Shown here in pieces: positions 33,791-42,629 of a stretch of 64,000 nucleotides of DNA. Position numbers and translations under genes: made by a program. Location of the stretch: positions 22,190 through 86,189 of the forward strand of contig JAUIHW010000013.1 in the NCBI GenBank assembly GCA_030431775.1. The letters are read 5' to 3'. The stretch is from Gammaproteobacteria bacterium. GTDB taxonomy: Bacteria; Pseudomonadota; Gammaproteobacteria; Pseudomonadales; JAUIET01. Numbering within the stretch: the stretch's first letter is position 1; the number at the start of each line of letters is the position of its first letter. Under the pieces are notes generated by a model, which was not told where the DNA came from, searched no databases, and saw only the letters and a list, made by a program, of their open reading frames with translations.

Positions 33791-36193
33791 GTGTGGGTGA
33801 ATTTTGTCAATTCATTGGACCCATCGCTCCCCAGTTTTCGCTACCGGGCTCTCTGGCCCGCTTTGCATCTCGGCACCCGAGGTCACCATACTCTGGTCAC
33901 AGACAATCCCCAGGCTGTGACCTTAACGCCGGATACCCGGGGCGTTATTTTCACCAAGCACTTTGACGATACCACGCTACAACTTGCCTGGGATGCCCAG
34001 CGTAAAGACATTCCGGTTTTACTCGAGCTGAGTGACAACATTTTTGCTTCGGGATATCGCGGAGGTGTGCAGGGGGTCAAAACTGTCGCCACCTTCCGTT
34101 CACTGGCCGAGCTGGCCAGCGCAATTCTTGTACCCACGCACGCTCTTGGGGAAATCGTTCGCCAACAGCTCAATCACACCCAGGCAGCAATCCACGTGGT
34201 ACCGGACTGCATAGAGCAGGAAGAGCAGGTCAGGATGCTCTACACCAATCTGTATGGCAGCAACTGGCGACTTGGAACGCCAGCATCATCAACGTTCGTT
34301 CTTTCTGATTCGTTAAGCGTACACGGCAAATTGAGACGACCACGGACTTCTACCAAGAGCAGGTCGTATAAACAGGCCATACGAAAACTTGTCAGCAACG
34401 ACCTTAACTCCAATCGCGCCCTGCTCAAAGCCGGCATTCAAAATGTCCTGCGACGTCTCCCCGGCGGGCTGGGTACAGCGCACAAACAGCCGAGTTTTCC
34501 GTTACTGGACACAGGCCAATCAGTTATCTCGCACACACGTCAGTATCGAAAAACCGTGCTTTGGTTTGGTAACGCCGGACACTCGGCCGCCGATCAGGGC
34601 ATTGCTTCCATTCTGCGATTTTCGGCGGCGCTGACACGAATCAACCGGGAGCAAGCGATCGAGCTGCTTGTGGTCAGCAATAATCGGGCAAAGTATGACG
34701 AATATATTCGTCGCTTAGCGATTCCGAGTCGCTATGCCGAGTGGGATCCTGTCAGCATTTTTCAGCACCTTAGAGATGCCGACGTGCTGATCCTGCCCAA
34801 CAATAATGACGATTACTCGAGAACAAAGTCTGTCAACCGGGTGGCACTCGCGCTGTCAATGGGCGTGCCTGTGGTCGCCGACGACTTCGCTGATCTGCAG
34901 CTGTTTCGTGACTGTGTGGCCTGCGAGGACAGTTATACCGGTCTGCGCCGTTACTTGATTGAGAACCATGCCGAGCAGGATATTAACCACGCCCAACCCA
35001 TTCTGGCTGCCCACTATACGCCGCAGCGAGTTTCTAACGATCTTGCCAATGTACTTGATAAGGTGTCCGCTGAGGACCCCAGACATCGGCCGTGCTTACT
35101 CTTTGTGTTTGACCTAATACAGGACTTTGATGTGCTCAGACCGATTCTTGAGCACTTTATCGCGATGGGCCAATGGCGTATCAAGGCCCTGGTTTCGCGC
35201 TGGTTGATGGCTCAACCAGGCGTGCTGGAAGACTATCTCGCTAACAAAGAACTGAAGACAGAGGTACTTGAGCGTGAGGAAATTATCGCCGGGCAGAGTA
35301 ACTCGCTGGCGTCGGCACATCTGGTATTTCTCGCTGCAGAAACCAGTCTCGGCCCACACCGGGTCGCGCACCGTATTGCCCAATTAGCTCGTAAGCAAAC
35401 GATTCCTGCTGTCACTTTTCAACACGGCCTTGAAAACGAAGGGCTGACCTACTTTGGGGAAAACCGTCTGGTACGATTTGCGTCGGACAAAATATTTCTT
35501 TGGAACGATCTACCGGTCGACAGTCGACACATCAGTCGACGAACACGCAAGAAGTGTCAGCCCTTGGGCCTGTTCCGCAGCCATGATAGCGCTCAACCCT
35601 GTAAAGAACTGAGTCACCGATTGCGCTGCGAAAAGCTGGTCGGTGTGTTTGAAAACCTGCACTGGGAGCGCTACAGCGAATTATACCGGCAGCGTTTCCT
35701 GAGCTCACTGCTCACCGCTGCGCAGACCCAGCCAGACATGTACTTTATCGTCAAACCTCATCCGGCGGGTCGCTGGTTCAATATTGCCAGCGGAATTCCA
35801 GACACCTTGCCTGGCAATGTATTTGTGATTGATTATCAAGACGAACTGTGGAGACAGGTTTCCGCTAACCAGTTACTCACTCTGGTGGACGCTGTTGTTA
35901 CCACGCCGTCCACCATTGCTGTCGACGCGGCACTTTCCCGCTTGCCGGTGGCAATAGCGGCTCATGGCCTGGAAGGTCTAAGCGCTTACGCCGGCCTGGA
36001 CCTGCTCCAAGACGCGCAGGACTGGCAGGAATTTGTTGGCCGCGGTCCGGATGACACCGTGGCGACCATCCAGGCAGGTCAGCGTTTTCTGCGGTCACGA
36101 GTGCGTAAAGTCAATCCGTTTGATGAGCTCGAGGCAGAGGTAAGCAAGCTTCTTAGGATAAACCAGCCGCAAACTGTCAATTACGCGCACTAA
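33791..36193 (+). CDS. Two-domain GT-B glycosyltransferase (about 800 aa)
   Basis: The N-terminal half (to about residue 420) opens VWVNFVNSLDPSLPSFRYRAL and contains VLWFGNAGH, DADVLILPNNNDD and NRVALALSMGVPVVADDF, a GT4-like donor site. The C-terminal half has TFQHGLENEGLTYFG, DKIFLWND, FIVKPHPAGRW and VVTTPSTIAVDAAL. These recall CDP-glycerol glycerophosphotransferase, KpsC or capsule-type transferases. I placed the start at GTG 33791 because GGAAGG lies 9 bp upstream and the protein then begins at the first strand; ATG 33737 adds 18 residues and has no ribosome site. No signal or membrane segment. It is an orphan glycan gene 17 kb from the main cluster, convergent and overlapping with a VanZ-like gene. 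Confidence 0.75.
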   Translation: MWVNFVNSLDPSLPSFRYRALWPALHLGTRGHHTLVTDNPQAVTLTPDTRGVIFTKHFDDTTLQLAWDAQRKDIPVLLELSDNIFASGYRGGVQGVKTVATFRSLAELASAILVPTHALGEIVRQQLNHTQAAIHVVPDCIEQEEQVRMLYTNLYGSNWRLGTPASSTFVLSDSLSVHGKLRRPRTSTKSRSYKQAIRKLVSNDLNSNRALLKAGIQNVLRRLPGGLGTAHKQPSFPLLDTGQSVISHTRQYRKTVLWFGNAGHSAADQGIASILRFSAALTRINREQAIELLVVSNNRAKYDEYIRRLAIPSRYAEWDPVSIFQHLRDADVLILPNNNDDYSRTKSVNRVALALSMGVPVVADDFADLQLFRDCVACEDSYTGLRRYLIENHAEQDINHAQPILAAHYTPQRVSNDLANVLDKVSAEDPRHRPCLLFVFDLIQDFDVLRPILEHFIAMGQWRIKALVSRWLMAQPGVLEDYLANKELKTEVLEREEIIAGQSNSLASAHLVFLAAETSLGPHRVAHRIAQLARKQTIPAVTFQHGLENEGLTYFGENRLVRFASDKIFLWNDLPVDSRHISRRTRKKCQPLGLFRSHDSAQPCKELSHRLRCEKLVGVFENLHWERYSELYRQRFLSSLLTAAQTQPDMYFIVKPHPAGRWFNIASGIPDTLPGNVFVIDYQDELWRQVSANQLLTLVDAVVTTPSTIAVDAALSRLPVAIAAHGLEGLSAYAGLDLLQDAQDWQEFVGRGPDDTVATIQAGQRFLRSRVRKVNPFDELEAEVSKLLRINQPQTVNYAH

Positions 36194-36587
36194 CCCCTGA
36201 GAAAGCTCCCAGCTGCCGTTTCAGGCGACGCGCTAACAGCAGTCCGGTCAGAAAGCCTGCGGTATTGGCGAGCTGGTCGGCCAGGGACGCTTCCCGATCG
36301 GGTGTCAAGGATTGTAGCAGCTCAATAGCTGGACCTAGCAGAAACAGCAGGGCCAGCGCGATCAGCAGGCTACGCTGCTTCGGGAACGCCAATGCGGCCA
36401 GGAGCACGTTCCCCAAATGCATTAGAAAATGTACGAGCTTGTCCAGGTGGGGAATATCAATACCCTCCATGTCAACAGGCGTCAGGCTTGCATACACCTC
36501 AAGCGCCACCAGAAGCAGTAAGCCCGCACGGAACAACCACTGGCTGTTGGGGTGGCAAATAAGGTCGGCCAATTGTCTTGTAACCAT
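36177..36587 (-). CDS. VanZ-like membrane protein
   Basis: A 136-residue protein with about four membrane segments. The VanZ-family blocks are HLDKLVHFLMHLG and GPAIELLQSLTPDREASLADQLANTAGFLTG, with the Asp/Asn residues usual for the family. VanZ confers low-level teicoplanin resistance in enterococci; in Gram-negatives the role of these proteins is unknown and may concern the envelope or polysaccharide. Its 3' end overlaps the convergent glycosyltransferase by 17 bp. ATG 36587 is the only sensible start. A single-gene transcript is likely. Confidence 0.85.
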   Translation of the reverse strand: MVTRQLADLICHPNSQWLFRAGLLLLVALEVYASLTPVDMEGIDIPHLDKLVHFLMHLGNVLLAALAFPKQRSLLIALALLFLLGPAIELLQSLTPDREASLADQLANTAGFLTGLLLARRLKRQLGAFSGVSARN

Positions 36588-36717
36588 ACAGTAATGGCAC
36601 CGTGTTCATTCTAAAAATAGACTAGCACAGAGCTCCGATCGCCGTACTACGCCGGTAACTCAAGCACCCTAACGGCAGCGGAAACCATTATTACGCTCAG
36701 CCAACGAGGACTACGCC

Positions 36718-38028
36718 ATGGCCTGGGACTTTGCCACACCCGCAGAATTCGAACCCGACCTGCAATGGATGCGGGATTTTGTTGACCAGACATTGATTCC
36801 CCTGGAATTACTGTATGAAGGCCTGGACCAGCAGCAGCTGGACCGCCTTTGGGCGCCGCTTAAGCAGCAGGTGAAAGACCGCGGACTGTGGGCAGCGCAT
36901 TTGCCACCTGAGCATGGTGGCCAGGGGTATGGCCAGGTTCATCTTGCCCTGATGCACGAGGTTCTGGGCCGCAGTGAACTGGCACCTGAGATATTCGGTT
37001 GCCAGGGGCCAGACTCGGGGAATGCCGAGCTGTTGGCCGTTGGTGCCAACGAGGCGCAGAAACAGCGTTGGCTTTACCCCCTGCTCGCCGGTGAACTGCG
37101 TTCCACCTTCGCACTGACCGAGCCGCACACTTCAGGCTCCGATCCGACTGGTATCAAAACCCGCTGTGAACGGGATGGCGATGAATGGGTAATTAACGGT
37201 CATAAGTGGTTCGCCTCCAATGCCAGCGTCAGCGACTTTTCGCTGGTCATGGCGGTCACCGACCCGGAGGCCCCGCCACACAAGCGCGCCGCGATGATAG
37301 TCGTCCCAAGAGGCACGCCCGGCATGCGTGTTGTCCGAGATGTCGGCAGCATGCACGACCCGCATTATTCACCCGAGGGATTTCTGATGGACCGCATAGG
37401 CGGACACTCTGAGGTACTGTTTGAGAACTGCCGCGTACCGCTGGACCATATGATTGGCGAGCCTGGGGAAGGTTTTGTACTGGCGCAAAAACGTCTCGGT
37501 GGCGGACGAATCCACCACGCCATGCGCATGATAGGGCAATGCAATCGCGCATTTGAAATGCTCAAGGAGCGAGCAATTGCTAGAGAAACTCGAGGCAAGC
37601 CGCTGGCGAAGCAGCAAATGGTCCAAGCGATGCTGGCCGACAGCTATGTTGAAATCGAAATGGCGCGCCTGCTGGTATTGAAATCGGCTTGGACCATGGA
37701 TACGGAGGGCCCCTTCAGCAAAGCGGCCCGACTCGACATCTCTGCGTCTAAATTTGCAATTCCGAATATTCTTCTGACCGTGATCGACCGAGCGATACAG
37801 CTGCACGGCGCGATGGGCTACTCCACTGACATGCCCCTGGAAAAAATGTATCGCGGTGCCAGAGCACTGCGGATAGCCGATGGTGCCGACGAAGTCCACA
37901 AACAGAGCGTAGCCCGGCTGCTGCTGGAAGACGTGGAAGCAAACGAATCGGGCCTGCCGAGCGAGCATATTCCAAGCCAGCGGCAGCGCGCTGAAGCTCG
38001 TTTCGGCCATTTACTGGCTGACTTGTAA
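36718..38028 (+). CDS. Acyl-CoA dehydrogenase
   Basis: A 436-residue flavoprotein of the ACAD10/11-like class. Seen are LPPEHGGQGYGQ, FALTEPHTSGSDPTGIKTRCERDGDEWVINGHKWF around the FAD site, RVPLDHMIGEPGEGFVLAQKRLGGGRI and the C-terminal IQLHGAMGYSTDMPLEKMYRGARALRIADGADEVHK. It introduces an alpha,beta double bond in an acyl-CoA, passing electrons to ETF. The start is ATG 36718 with CGAGGA 8 bp upstream. It stands alone, 190 bp before the sigma-54-linked small gene. Together with the WS/DGAT gene it fits fatty acid or branched-acid turnover. Confidence 0.93.
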   Translation: MAWDFATPAEFEPDLQWMRDFVDQTLIPLELLYEGLDQQQLDRLWAPLKQQVKDRGLWAAHLPPEHGGQGYGQVHLALMHEVLGRSELAPEIFGCQGPDSGNAELLAVGANEAQKQRWLYPLLAGELRSTFALTEPHTSGSDPTGIKTRCERDGDEWVINGHKWFASNASVSDFSLVMAVTDPEAPPHKRAAMIVVPRGTPGMRVVRDVGSMHDPHYSPEGFLMDRIGGHSEVLFENCRVPLDHMIGEPGEGFVLAQKRLGGGRIHHAMRMIGQCNRAFEMLKERAIARETRGKPLAKQQMVQAMLADSYVEIEMARLLVLKSAWTMDTEGPFSKAARLDISASKFAIPNILLTVIDRAIQLHGAMGYSTDMPLEKMYRGARALRIADGADEVHKQSVARLLLEDVEANESGLPSEHIPSQRQRAEARFGHLLADL

Positions 38029-38176
38029 AAAGATTTCAAGCAGTAAATAGCCCGGCAACTGGGGTCGATAGGCGGTAGCAATGCTTCGCTCGCACTGTCG
38101 ATTTCCTTAACACCACTTCTTTTTTGTTCATTTTTTGATCATATTTTACTTCGTTAAATCAATGCCTTAGCAAACT

Positions 38177-38192
38177 TGGCACAGTCTCTGCT
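38177..38192 (+). promoter_or_regulatory. Sigma-54 (-24/-12) promoter
   Basis: TGGCACAGTCTCTGCT matches the RpoN consensus TGGCACGNNNNTTGCW at the invariant GG and GC with exact spacing; only positions 7 and 12 differ. It would start transcription near 38203, about 17 bp before the small exported protein gene. An enhancer-binding activator would be required; its gene is not in the window. Confidence 0.7.
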
Positions 38193-38219
38193 ATCTGGTT
38201 ATTAAATGATCAGATTTTG

Positions 38220-38549
38220 ATGGCGATGAACGGGACTACTACAACAAGCAAGCAAGGGCACAGCGGCATTCTGCTCACTACCTGCCTGCTGGCAATGCTA
38301 CTGGCCGCGGTAAATGGCTATGCCTCGGCGCCGGAGCCTGCTGCTAAACCTGCACAGCCATCGTCCATACATCAACAAGCGCCAGCGACTGCTGACAAAG
38401 CTGATTCGCGATACAGCCCGGCGGACACGAAAGTTGAACGCTCCGCCAGCAATGACGCCCCGGCCCAACTCGAGTTTGGCACTCTGGCGCTGCTGGCGCT
38501 TGGCCTGCTGGCACTTGGCCTGGCTCGCCAAAAAGTACGCTCTAACTGA
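38220..38549 (+). CDS. Small exported protein with PEP-CTERM-like C-terminal tail
   Basis: A protein of about 109 residues. It has an N-terminal signal (GILLTTCLLAMLLAAVNGYASA), a low-complexity Ala/Pro/Ser/Lys middle of about 45 residues, then LEFGTLALLALGLLALGLARQKVRSN. That tail has the shape of an exosortase sorting signal (short motif, Leu/Gly-rich membrane helix, basic end), but LEF stands where PEP would be, so processing is uncertain. ATG 38220 or 38226 may be the start; neither has a strong ribosome site. It is preceded by a good sigma-54 promoter and followed by a strong terminator, so it is a single-gene transcription unit. RpoN-dependent PEP-CTERM proteins are known in floc-forming bacteria. 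Confidence 0.65.
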   Translation: MAMNGTTTTSKQGHSGILLTTCLLAMLLAAVNGYASAPEPAAKPAQPSSIHQQAPATADKADSRYSPADTKVERSASNDAPAQLEFGTLALLALGLLALGLARQKVRSN

Positions 38550-38582
38550 ACAAACCTGGGGGGATTTTACCAGTTGGTTCTT

Positions 38583-38609
38583 GCCCTGCTTCGGCAGGGC
38601 TTTTTTTTT
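38583..38609 (+). terminator. Rho-independent terminator
   Basis: A perfect 7-bp stem GCCCTGC/GCAGGGC closed by a TTCG tetraloop and followed by nine T residues, 34 bp after the stop of the small exported protein gene. Confidence 0.92.
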
Positions 38610-38809
38610 GCTCGCTATCCTGCGTCTATTTTCGAAACACCGATGGCATACTGCAGGTCAATCGCAGCCATTGCCGAATGGGCCCGCTGTGGTAATCTAT
38701 AGCGACGCAGACACTTTCTTAAACAATCTGCCCCTGGCGAAGCGACTGGCTTGGGCGGCCTGCCCGCGTGTCAGGGGCTGCTTTGCTCAAGGTCACGCTG
38801 GAAAGCAGA

Positions 38810-40534
38810 ATGAAACAACTCGGCATCCTCGATTCCGCCTTTATCAACCTGGAAAATCCGGTCACACCGCAGCATGTGGGTGGACTCAGTATTTATGACC
38901 CGTCAACCGCACCTGGCGGATTCGTCCGATTCAAAGAGGTGTTGGCCAATTTCGAGCAGCGGCTGCATCGCTTGCCTTTATTCCGCACTCGCCTGGTGGC
39001 AGTCCCCGGCGATTTCGATCGCCCTTATTGGATAGAAGATAAGAATTTTGATGTGGAGTTTCATATTCGGCACATATCCTTGCCCAATCCAGGCGACTGG
39101 CGACAACTCTGGATTCAGGTTGCCCGCCTGCATGCCCGGTCACTCGACATGTCCCGTCCTCTCTGGGAAGCCTACATAATCGAAGGTCTGGACAATATCG
39201 AAGGTCTGCCAAAAGGCGCATTCGCGATGTACACCAAAATGCATCACTCCCTGGTGGATGGTGCAGGCGGGGCCTCGTTCATGTCTGCGTTGCACGACTT
39301 GCAGCCCGTGCCAGAAAAGGACCCAAACAGCGAACCGAATACCATTATTGTTGACCGCCAGCCCGGCGAGGCCGAACTTTTTCTGCGCGGACTGCTGAAT
39401 CGCACCACCGGCTCACTGGAAATGATGCGTGGCTTTAGCAATGCCATTTCCGAACTGGTCGGCTACGGTCTGGACGTGGCCAGGGATAAGGTGCCCAAAC
39501 CGGCTGTTACCGCGCCCAAAACCCGCTTCAATAATCGGGTTGGCCCTCACCGGGTTGCTGAGGCTGCGGTGTTCGAACTGCAGGATTTCAAGGACATCAA
39601 AAATGCGGTTGGCGCTACGGTCAATGATGTGGCCCTGTCGATTATTGGCGGTGCCATGCGGAACTACCTGCGGGGCAAAGGTGAACTGCCGGAAGAATCG
39701 TTGGTGGCCGGGGTGCCCCTGAATATGCGCGAGCGGCGTGAATCAAGCTCCGACAATAACCAGGTCGCATCCATGTTCACTCGCCTGCATACCGAAATTG
39801 CTGACCCGGTTGAGCGCGTCAGTGCCGTTCGTGAAAGCGCCGGCAAGGCCAAGCAGGAAGCTGAAATCAGCCCACTGATTGACTCTCTGAAAGTGGCCGG
39901 CTTCTTCTCACCCTTGTTGTCCAAAACGGTGGCTGAATTTTGGGCACGTAATCACATCAGCCGTTTTATACCATTGAATATCAGTACGGTCGTTACCAAT
40001 GTTCCGGGCCCCAATTTTCCGCTGTATTGCGCCGGCGCCGAAATGGTTCGCTACCACGGCCTTGGCCTGCTCACGCCCGGTTGTGCCCTGTTTCAGACGG
40101 TATTCAGCAGCAATGGCATGATTTCCATCACCATTCTCGCTGATCGCAATGCCATGCCTGACCCAGAGACATACAAGGAATGCCTGGAGCAGTCCTTTTT
40201 GGAAACCTATCAGGCCGCTCTCGGGCGCAAGCCGGGTAAGGCCTCGGCAATGGCCGCAGCGGAACAAACGGCAGGACAAAACAAGTCCGCACGCACCGGA
40301 GCACAGAAAAGCCGCCAAAAGAAAGCGGCCAAACGCCCAGGCAAGGTGGTGACCACCAAGCGGGCAGCGAAGACTGCTCCTGAGAAGCCCGCGCCTGTCA
40401 AGCGCGCACTGAATGGCAGCAAGGCAAAACGTTCTCCCAGAAGTATCGTAATTCCAAAAACGGCCAAACGCACCACCAGCAGCCGGGTTGCGGTTGCCCC
40501 GAAACGAAAACGAAAAGCCGTCGCTGAGGCTTGA
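38810..40534 (+). CDS. Wax ester synthase / diacylglycerol acyltransferase (WS/DGAT) with basic tail
   Basis: A 574-residue acyltransferase. HHSLVDG at residues 145-151 is the catalytic HHxxxDG. PLWEAYIIEGL, DVALSIIGGAMRNYL, VAGVPLNMRER and NVPGPNFPLYCAGA are the usual WS/DGAT blocks. It joins acyl-CoA to long-chain alcohols or diacylglycerol for storage lipids. Unusually, the last 85 residues form a lysine/arginine/alanine-rich tail (28 K or R, 2 acidic residues) resembling histone H1 C-termini. I placed the start at ATG 38810, giving the typical MKQLGILDSAFINLE N-terminus; ATG-less upstream codons from 38768 would add 14 residues. It may have its own promoter downstream of the terminator at 38583-38609. 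Confidence 0.92.
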   Translation: MKQLGILDSAFINLENPVTPQHVGGLSIYDPSTAPGGFVRFKEVLANFEQRLHRLPLFRTRLVAVPGDFDRPYWIEDKNFDVEFHIRHISLPNPGDWRQLWIQVARLHARSLDMSRPLWEAYIIEGLDNIEGLPKGAFAMYTKMHHSLVDGAGGASFMSALHDLQPVPEKDPNSEPNTIIVDRQPGEAELFLRGLLNRTTGSLEMMRGFSNAISELVGYGLDVARDKVPKPAVTAPKTRFNNRVGPHRVAEAAVFELQDFKDIKNAVGATVNDVALSIIGGAMRNYLRGKGELPEESLVAGVPLNMRERRESSSDNNQVASMFTRLHTEIADPVERVSAVRESAGKAKQEAEISPLIDSLKVAGFFSPLLSKTVAEFWARNHISRFIPLNISTVVTNVPGPNFPLYCAGAEMVRYHGLGLLTPGCALFQTVFSSNGMISITILADRNAMPDPETYKECLEQSFLETYQAALGRKPGKASAMAAAEQTAGQNKSARTGAQKSRQKKAAKRPGKVVTTKRAAKTAPEKPAPVKRALNGSKAKRSPRSIVIPKTAKRTTSSRVAVAPKRKRKAVAEA

Positions 40535-40544
40535 ACCCGGCCGC

Positions 40545-41243
40545 TTAGCCGCTGAACTGATACTGCCAGGCGCCCTGTCCCGGCATCAGACACCGATGCC
40601 GGGGGCCAGGCAAACTCGGATCGCTGGTTTCATAGCCGGCATCCCCACTGTAAAGAGCCGCCAGCACACCATCGTTCTCAGCAAACCTGGGCTCGTAAAT
40701 TCGTGGCGTTCGCGCAGCGAATGCCGCCAGCGCCGGCTTGGCTTCTTTAAATTCTGAAAGCTCGGTCAGCGATACAAAGGTTGGCGGCATCAGTTCGATA
40801 TCACGGTCTGCATGGCGTTCCAATGCCATTTGTGGAGCCACCCAAAGGTGGTCATGTATTTCCGAGCCATCAATCACCACTCGCTCGGCATCTGCATACT
40901 GGCACATGAAAAACCAGGTCGCGAAGCGCTTCGGCATCCGTGCGGGCGTCGTCCAATGCGCGTAATAAACAAACTCCTCCGGGTCCAGTATCAGGCCACA
41001 TTCTTCGCGCGCTTCACGAGCAGCGGCATGGGTCGCTGCATCCGAATCGTTTCTGCTGTTGGCCGCCTGATAGTCCGGCTCGTCAAAGCGCCCACCGGGA
41101 AACACCCAGGCCCCGCCCGCAAATGCCAACTTCGAATTGCGGCGTAACAACAGGGTTTGCAGGCCTTCATCACTGTCGCGCAGCACAATCACCGTGGCGG
41201 CCGGGCGGATCTCAACCTTATCCCCTGGCTCTTTCATTGTCAT
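40545..41243 (-). CDS. NUDIX hydrolase
   Basis: A 232-residue protein with a split Nudix box. GGAWVFPGGRFDEPD is followed, after an insertion of about 15 residues, by AAAREAREECGL, which holds the metal-binding REXXEE core. The insertion is typical of the NUDT19/RP2p-like CoA-hydrolysing subgroup, though an assignment to CoA species is only suggestive. It would cleave a nucleoside diphosphate linked to another moiety. It overlaps the stop of the redoxin gene by 4 bp (ATGA), so it is the downstream partner in a MaoC-redoxin-NUDIX run. It is convergent with the WS/DGAT gene across 10 bp. Confidence 0.88.
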   Translation of the reverse strand: MTMKEPGDKVEIRPAATVIVLRDSDEGLQTLLLRRNSKLAFAGGAWVFPGGRFDEPDYQAANSRNDSDAATHAAAREAREECGLILDPEEFVYYAHWTTPARMPKRFATWFFMCQYADAERVVIDGSEIHDHLWVAPQMALERHADRDIELMPPTFVSLTELSEFKEAKPALAAFAARTPRIYEPRFAENDGVLAALYSGDAGYETSDPSLPGPRHRCLMPGQGAWQYQFSG

Positions 41244-42067
41244 CGACTGCCCTCCAGGAGCGACAAATATTCTGCCGGGTCCGGCCGCAGTCGATAATTG
41301 TCGGTTTGATCCGAATAAATGATTTTGCCTCCTCGATCGGTCAAGATGACCGTTGGGTAAAAGGTATCCTGATCATACCCTCGCATACCGAAAGGAGTGC
41401 CATTTTGATGGCGTAATCCCAGTTCTGCAGCCAGGGCATGGCGCTCATCCACACAAAAAATAAGCGGCACTGAAAACTTCTCAGCGAGTTGCTGGCTTTG
41501 CTCCTGTGATTGCCAGGCGATTACAAACACCAGGACACCTCGATCACGCAAATGTTGGTATTGCTCTGCGACCTCGTTGATTTGGGCAACGCATAAAGGG
41601 CACCACGCCCCCCTCACAAACAGCAGCAGACAGGGCGCGCCTGCCTGGGTCGGCGTGTAGTATCTGCCATCAATACTGCGCAGCCTGAACGGTGGTAATT
41701 GAGCGCCAGCACACAGCGCTGGGCTGACATTACGGCCCAGGCGGGAATACCAGAATACATACAGCAGCGTGCCCAGCAGGCCGGCCACCAGGGCGTACAG
41801 CGCAGGCAGAGGCTCATACTGCCAAAGTGCCAATAGGGATCCGGCAACGGCCAGGCCCAGTGGTATGGGCAAGTACCGGCTGGTCCGGGGGGCTGAGCCT
41901 CTCGCCAGCATGAGCATAAACAGCAGCACAGGAACAACAGCGAGCAGTGCGCCCAGCCATGCAATGCTCAATTTACCGGCAACCACCGCTCGCCATAAAC
42001 CGTGCAGTACAGCGGTGCTGCAGAGCAGCAGCCAGGGCAGAACAAAAAAGCGTTTTAGTCTATTCAC
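41240..42067 (-). CDS. Membrane-anchored redoxin (AhpC/TSA-like) domain protein
   Basis: About 275 residues. Four hydrophobic segments fill the first 120 residues (FFVLPWLLLCSTAVLHGLW, WLGALLAVVPVLLFMLMLA, then two more). A thioredoxin-fold domain follows, with LLLFVRGAWCPLCVAQINEV giving a CPLC redox motif, and DQDTFYPTVILTDRGGKIIYSD. It probably acts as a thiol reductase or peroxidase at the inner membrane. The start is unclear: GTG 42067 avoids a 59-bp overlap with the MaoC gene and begins just before the first membrane helix, whereas ATG 42151 would overlap. The arrangement of N-terminal membrane part and redoxin recalls DUF/DsbD-like quinone-linked proteins but is not a close match. Confidence 0.75.
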   Translation of the reverse strand: MNRLKRFFVLPWLLLCSTAVLHGLWRAVVAGKLSIAWLGALLAVVPVLLFMLMLARGSAPRTSRYLPIPLGLAVAGSLLALWQYEPLPALYALVAGLLGTLLYVFWYSRLGRNVSPALCAGAQLPPFRLRSIDGRYYTPTQAGAPCLLLFVRGAWCPLCVAQINEVAEQYQHLRDRGVLVFVIAWQSQEQSQQLAEKFSVPLIFCVDERHALAAELGLRHQNGTPFGMRGYDQDTFYPTVILTDRGGKIIYSDQTDNYRLRPDPAEYLSLLEGSR

Positions 42068-42092
42068 CCGATAACTGGGGGCCGGCGATGCC

Positions 42093-42554
42093 TCATGGAA
42101 CGAAACGATTGATCGTATCAACAACACAGGCAGGGCGATCGCTCCCTTCAATCTCCACTGTCACTCGAACAATGGCCTGCACCGCACCACCTTTGACCTC
42201 ATCGACGCTGATTAATTCGCCACTACCGCGTATTCGTGAGCCAACCGGTACCGGTGCTGGAAAGCGCAGCTTGTCGGCACCGTAGTTAATGCCCATGGAA
42301 ATATTGTGCACCTTGAAGATTTCCGGGAGGAAATTATTCACCAGCGACATAGTCAGATAACCGTGCGCGATACAAGCGCCAAACGGACCCTCCTTGGCCC
42401 GCTCAGGATCAACATGAATCCACTGATGATCCCCGGTTGCGTCAGCAAAAAGATTGACTCTGTCCTGATCAATCGCCAACCAACTGCTACTGCCAAGTTG
42501 CGTACCAGGTTCAGTGGCCAGCAGTTCAGCCGGGGAATCAAAGTGTGTGGTCAT
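42093..42554 (-). CDS. MaoC-like (R)-specific enoyl-CoA hydratase
   Basis: A 153-residue hot-dog protein. FADATGDHQWIHVDPERA contains the hydratase-2 catalytic Asp and His. GPFGACIAHGYLTMSLVNNF and GINYGADKLRFPAPVPVGSRIRG complete the MaoC signature. It adds water to trans-2-enoyl-CoA to give (R)-3-hydroxyacyl-CoA, linking beta-oxidation to storage lipid or side-chain degradation. It lies upstream of the redoxin and NUDIX genes on the same strand and 75 bp from the DUF3106 gene. Length is normal for the single-domain class. Confidence 0.92.
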   Translation of the reverse strand: MTTHFDSPAELLATEPGTQLGSSSWLAIDQDRVNLFADATGDHQWIHVDPERAKEGPFGACIAHGYLTMSLVNNFLPEIFKVHNISMGINYGADKLRFPAPVPVGSRIRGSGELISVDEVKGGAVQAIVRVTVEIEGSDRPACVVDTINRFVP

Positions 42555-42629
42555 GCTTGCTCCGTGGCAGAATTTGGGCCTCTACTATAGCACAGGCCTG
42601 GTCATCGGCCGTGCTCTAGACCGGTCGGG

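Noticed and set aside
38098..38160. T-rich stretch after the acyl-CoA dehydrogenase considered as a terminator
   Set aside because: No stable stem precedes the T-runs.
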